A stretch of 14,836 bases of DNA, from contig CAUZEO010000097.1 of assembly GCA_963578625.1 (NCBI GenBank), positions 1-14,836 of the forward strand, read 5' to 3'. Made by a program: the position numbers and the translations under genes. The DNA is from CAUZEO01 sp963578625. GTDB taxonomy: Bacteria > Verrucomicrobiota > Kiritimatiellia > SLOV01. Each line of letters starts with the position of its first letter. Position 1 is the first letter of the stretch. Below, in pieces: positions 13,381-14,836 of this stretch. The notes beneath the pieces are model-generated. The model was not told the DNA's origin, did no database searches, and saw only the letters and a list, made by a program, of their open reading frames with translations.

Positions 13381-14836
13381 ATGAAAAACCACCGATTCGA
13401 TCATATTCATCTCGCCGGGGATTGGTCCCCCCCGTTTCATGATCCCAGCCTGTCTCTGGAGGAAGTGGCGGATCGCACCGCGACCGCGATGGTGGATCTG
13501 GGCTGCACCGCTATGCCCCTGAATTATCTCACCATCCCGTATCATCCTCTTCTCTACCTGTTCCCTGATGAAGTGTACCTGTTTTTCGGCTCCTACGGCG
13601 CTTCGCTGGATATGTTTGCCGAAACCTCCTACAGCATCGGTATCTGGCCGCGTTGGTTTCTCAATGAGAACCTGCAACGACTTCGCGTGATGGGACAGGC
13701 GGCGGATCGGCATGGTCTGACCGGCCTTCTGTACATGTGCGAACCCCGCATGCAGCATCCCGCCCTGTTCGAGCGGCATCCCGCCTGGCGTGGACCGCGA
13801 GTGGACAATCCGGGCTGCAGCAAGACTCCTGTCTACGCACTGAACACGGACATTCCCGAGGTTCAGGATTACTACCAGCAGTTGCTCCGCACGGTGCACC
13901 AGGCTGCCCCCGGCATTCGCGACATCGTGCTTTTTTCCCAGGACAGCGGCGCCGGTTTCGGGTACGCGAACCATCTCTACTGTGGACCCAACGGGGGACG
14001 TACACACTCGAAAAAATCCGTCGCCCAACGGGTGTTCGACTTTTGCGCCGCTCTTCGCGACGAAGGACGAGTCAGGCAGCCGGATTTCGAAGTCTCTCTG
14101 ACCACCAGTTTCAGCGACGAAGAATTAGAACATCTTTATGCGGACGCCCCGGAGGGGGTTCACACCGCCGTACGCGGTCCCGAGTCCTGGACCGGTGGAC
14201 TGGAGGACCAATGGGCTTTGAACCAGTGCGGGCCGGAACGGCTTGGCAAGATCGGGTTCGATGCGGCGCGTGAGGAGCGTATTGCGACCTTCCAGGAATA
14301 CGTGGAACAGGTGAAGCGGGCCGGGCGGAACATCCGCTGCATGAGCCAGGCGCCCCATGATCTCTACTTTCAACTCACCATGGTTCCCGAACCCTGGGAG
14401 CAGTTGGAAATCCTTCAGCGCTACGAGGCGTGGGGCGCCGACCGGATTTTTCTGCGGGGCTACATGAATCTGGCAGGAGAGGTTCCCTTCGACATCAACC
14501 AGGCCGCCCTGTCGCGATATCTGGGAGATGGTGAAGTATCCCCGGAGGCGGCGGTTCGCGACTCGTTGGCGGCGTGGGTGAAGGACCCGGTGGTGGCGCC
14601 CCTGGAGAAGGCGCTGCGACATGTGGAGAAAGCGGTTCGCTTCCGTCCACATTACTGCACATTTCCCGAGAAGTCGTTTCCCCTGTTCCCGGGTCCACTG
14701 GTTCCGGACCCCGACCGATTGTCGGACAAAGAGAAGTCTTATTACTGGAACGTCTTTCACGACACTGTGGAGCAGATTCGCGGGCGCAACACCTGGATAC
14801 CGATGATGAGCAGGGCTCGGGCCGTGTTTGTTCTCC
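13381..14836 (+). CDS. TIM-barrel, glycoside hydrolase-like protein (partial, 3' truncated by window)
   Basis: The frame is open from ATG 13381 to the window end, giving 485 residues without a stop. Upstream, AAAAGG lies about eight bases before the ATG. There is no signal peptide. The sequence looks like an (alpha/beta)8 barrel of the glycoside hydrolase type: LLYMCEPRMQHP (117-128) resembles a strand end carrying an acidic residue (Glu121), and IVLFSQDSGAGFGYANHLY (182-200) resembles the D-S-G-x-G-F-x-Y segment of uncharacterised hydrolase-like proteins. Later come RCMSQAPHDLYF and DRIFLRGYMNLAG. The catalytic pair cannot be fixed. Alpha-glucuronidase-like or hexosaminidase-like barrels are alternatives. 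It diverges from the metallophosphoesterase gene and may be controlled with it. The coding call is strong and the hydrolase call is tentative. Confidence 0.8.
   Translation, partial: MKNHRFDHIHLAGDWSPPFHDPSLSLEEVADRTATAMVDLGCTAMPLNYLTIPYHPLLYLFPDEVYLFFGSYGASLDMFAETSYSIGIWPRWFLNENLQRLRVMGQAADRHGLTGLLYMCEPRMQHPALFERHPAWRGPRVDNPGCSKTPVYALNTDIPEVQDYYQQLLRTVHQAAPGIRDIVLFSQDSGAGFGYANHLYCGPNGGRTHSKKSVAQRVFDFCAALRDEGRVRQPDFEVSLTTSFSDEELEHLYADAPEGVHTAVRGPESWTGGLEDQWALNQCGPERLGKIGFDAAREERIATFQEYVEQVKRAGRNIRCMSQAPHDLYFQLTMVPEPWEQLEILQRYEAWGADRIFLRGYMNLAGEVPFDINQAALSRYLGDGEVSPEAAVRDSLAAWVKDPVVAPLEKALRHVEKAVRFRPHYCTFPEKSFPLFPGPLVPDPDRLSDKEKSYYWNVFHDTVEQIRGRNTWIPMMSRARAVFVL

Noticed and set aside
13288..14028. 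Minus-strand frame of 246 codons
   Set aside because: It is antisense to the hydrolase-like gene, whose plus-strand frame is open for 485 codons and has a ribosome binding site and recognisable motifs.

Overview
The window is a bacterial chromosomal segment, moderately GC-rich by eye, with no rRNA, tRNA, CRISPR or intact mobile element seen. The mix of families suggests an environmental bacterium of the PVC superphylum or a similar lineage (Kiritimatiellota, Lentisphaerota, Hydrogenedentota). The clues are a PhyH dioxygenase, N,N-dimethylformamidase-beta-like and metallophosphoesterase/PQQ-propeller proteins, tandem secreted sandwich proteins ending in a 'YQLEYSTNDVDWT'-type domain, and intergenic repeats that read out as 'NIEYR'-like peptides. 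This placement is an inference from content only.

Region 1 (1-283) is decayed. It holds a hairpin-rich intergenic repeat and a remnant of a short-chain dehydrogenase gene broken by an in-frame stop.

Region 2 (283-7082) is the most striking part. A compact five-gene minus-strand operon runs from about 6206 to 283 with junctions of -4, +2, -1 and -4 bases. In order of transcription it encodes an N,N-dimethylformamidase-beta-like protein, a cytoplasmic beta-propeller protein, a NodB/CE4-type polysaccharide deacetylase-like protein, a DegT/DnrJ/EryC1/StrS PLP aminotransferase, and a 417-aa orphan with a possible nucleotidyltransferase signature. A PhyH-type Fe(II)/2-oxoglutarate dioxygenase is transcribed divergently across about 50 bases. 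No protein of the operon has a signal peptide. Together they look like a cytoplasmic pathway that makes or remodels an amino- or amide-bearing small molecule or sugar. The product cannot be read from the sequence.

Region 3 (7083-7876) is about 800 bases of non-coding or degenerate DNA. It has two near-identical 32-base direct repeats, a third diverged copy, a second copy of the repeat seen at the window start, and a possible gene fragment of about 80 codons.

Region 4 (7877-9825, minus) is a tandem pair of secreted paralogues of 319 and 310 aa.

Region 5 (9985-14836) holds a 287-aa protein of unknown function and a metallophosphoesterase fused to a PQQ-like beta-propeller, both on the minus strand. 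A large TIM-barrel/glycoside-hydrolase-like protein diverges from them on the plus strand and runs off the end. AT-rich repeats of one family lie on both sides of the metallophosphoesterase gene in opposite orientation. This group looks related to carbohydrate metabolism, but only tentatively.
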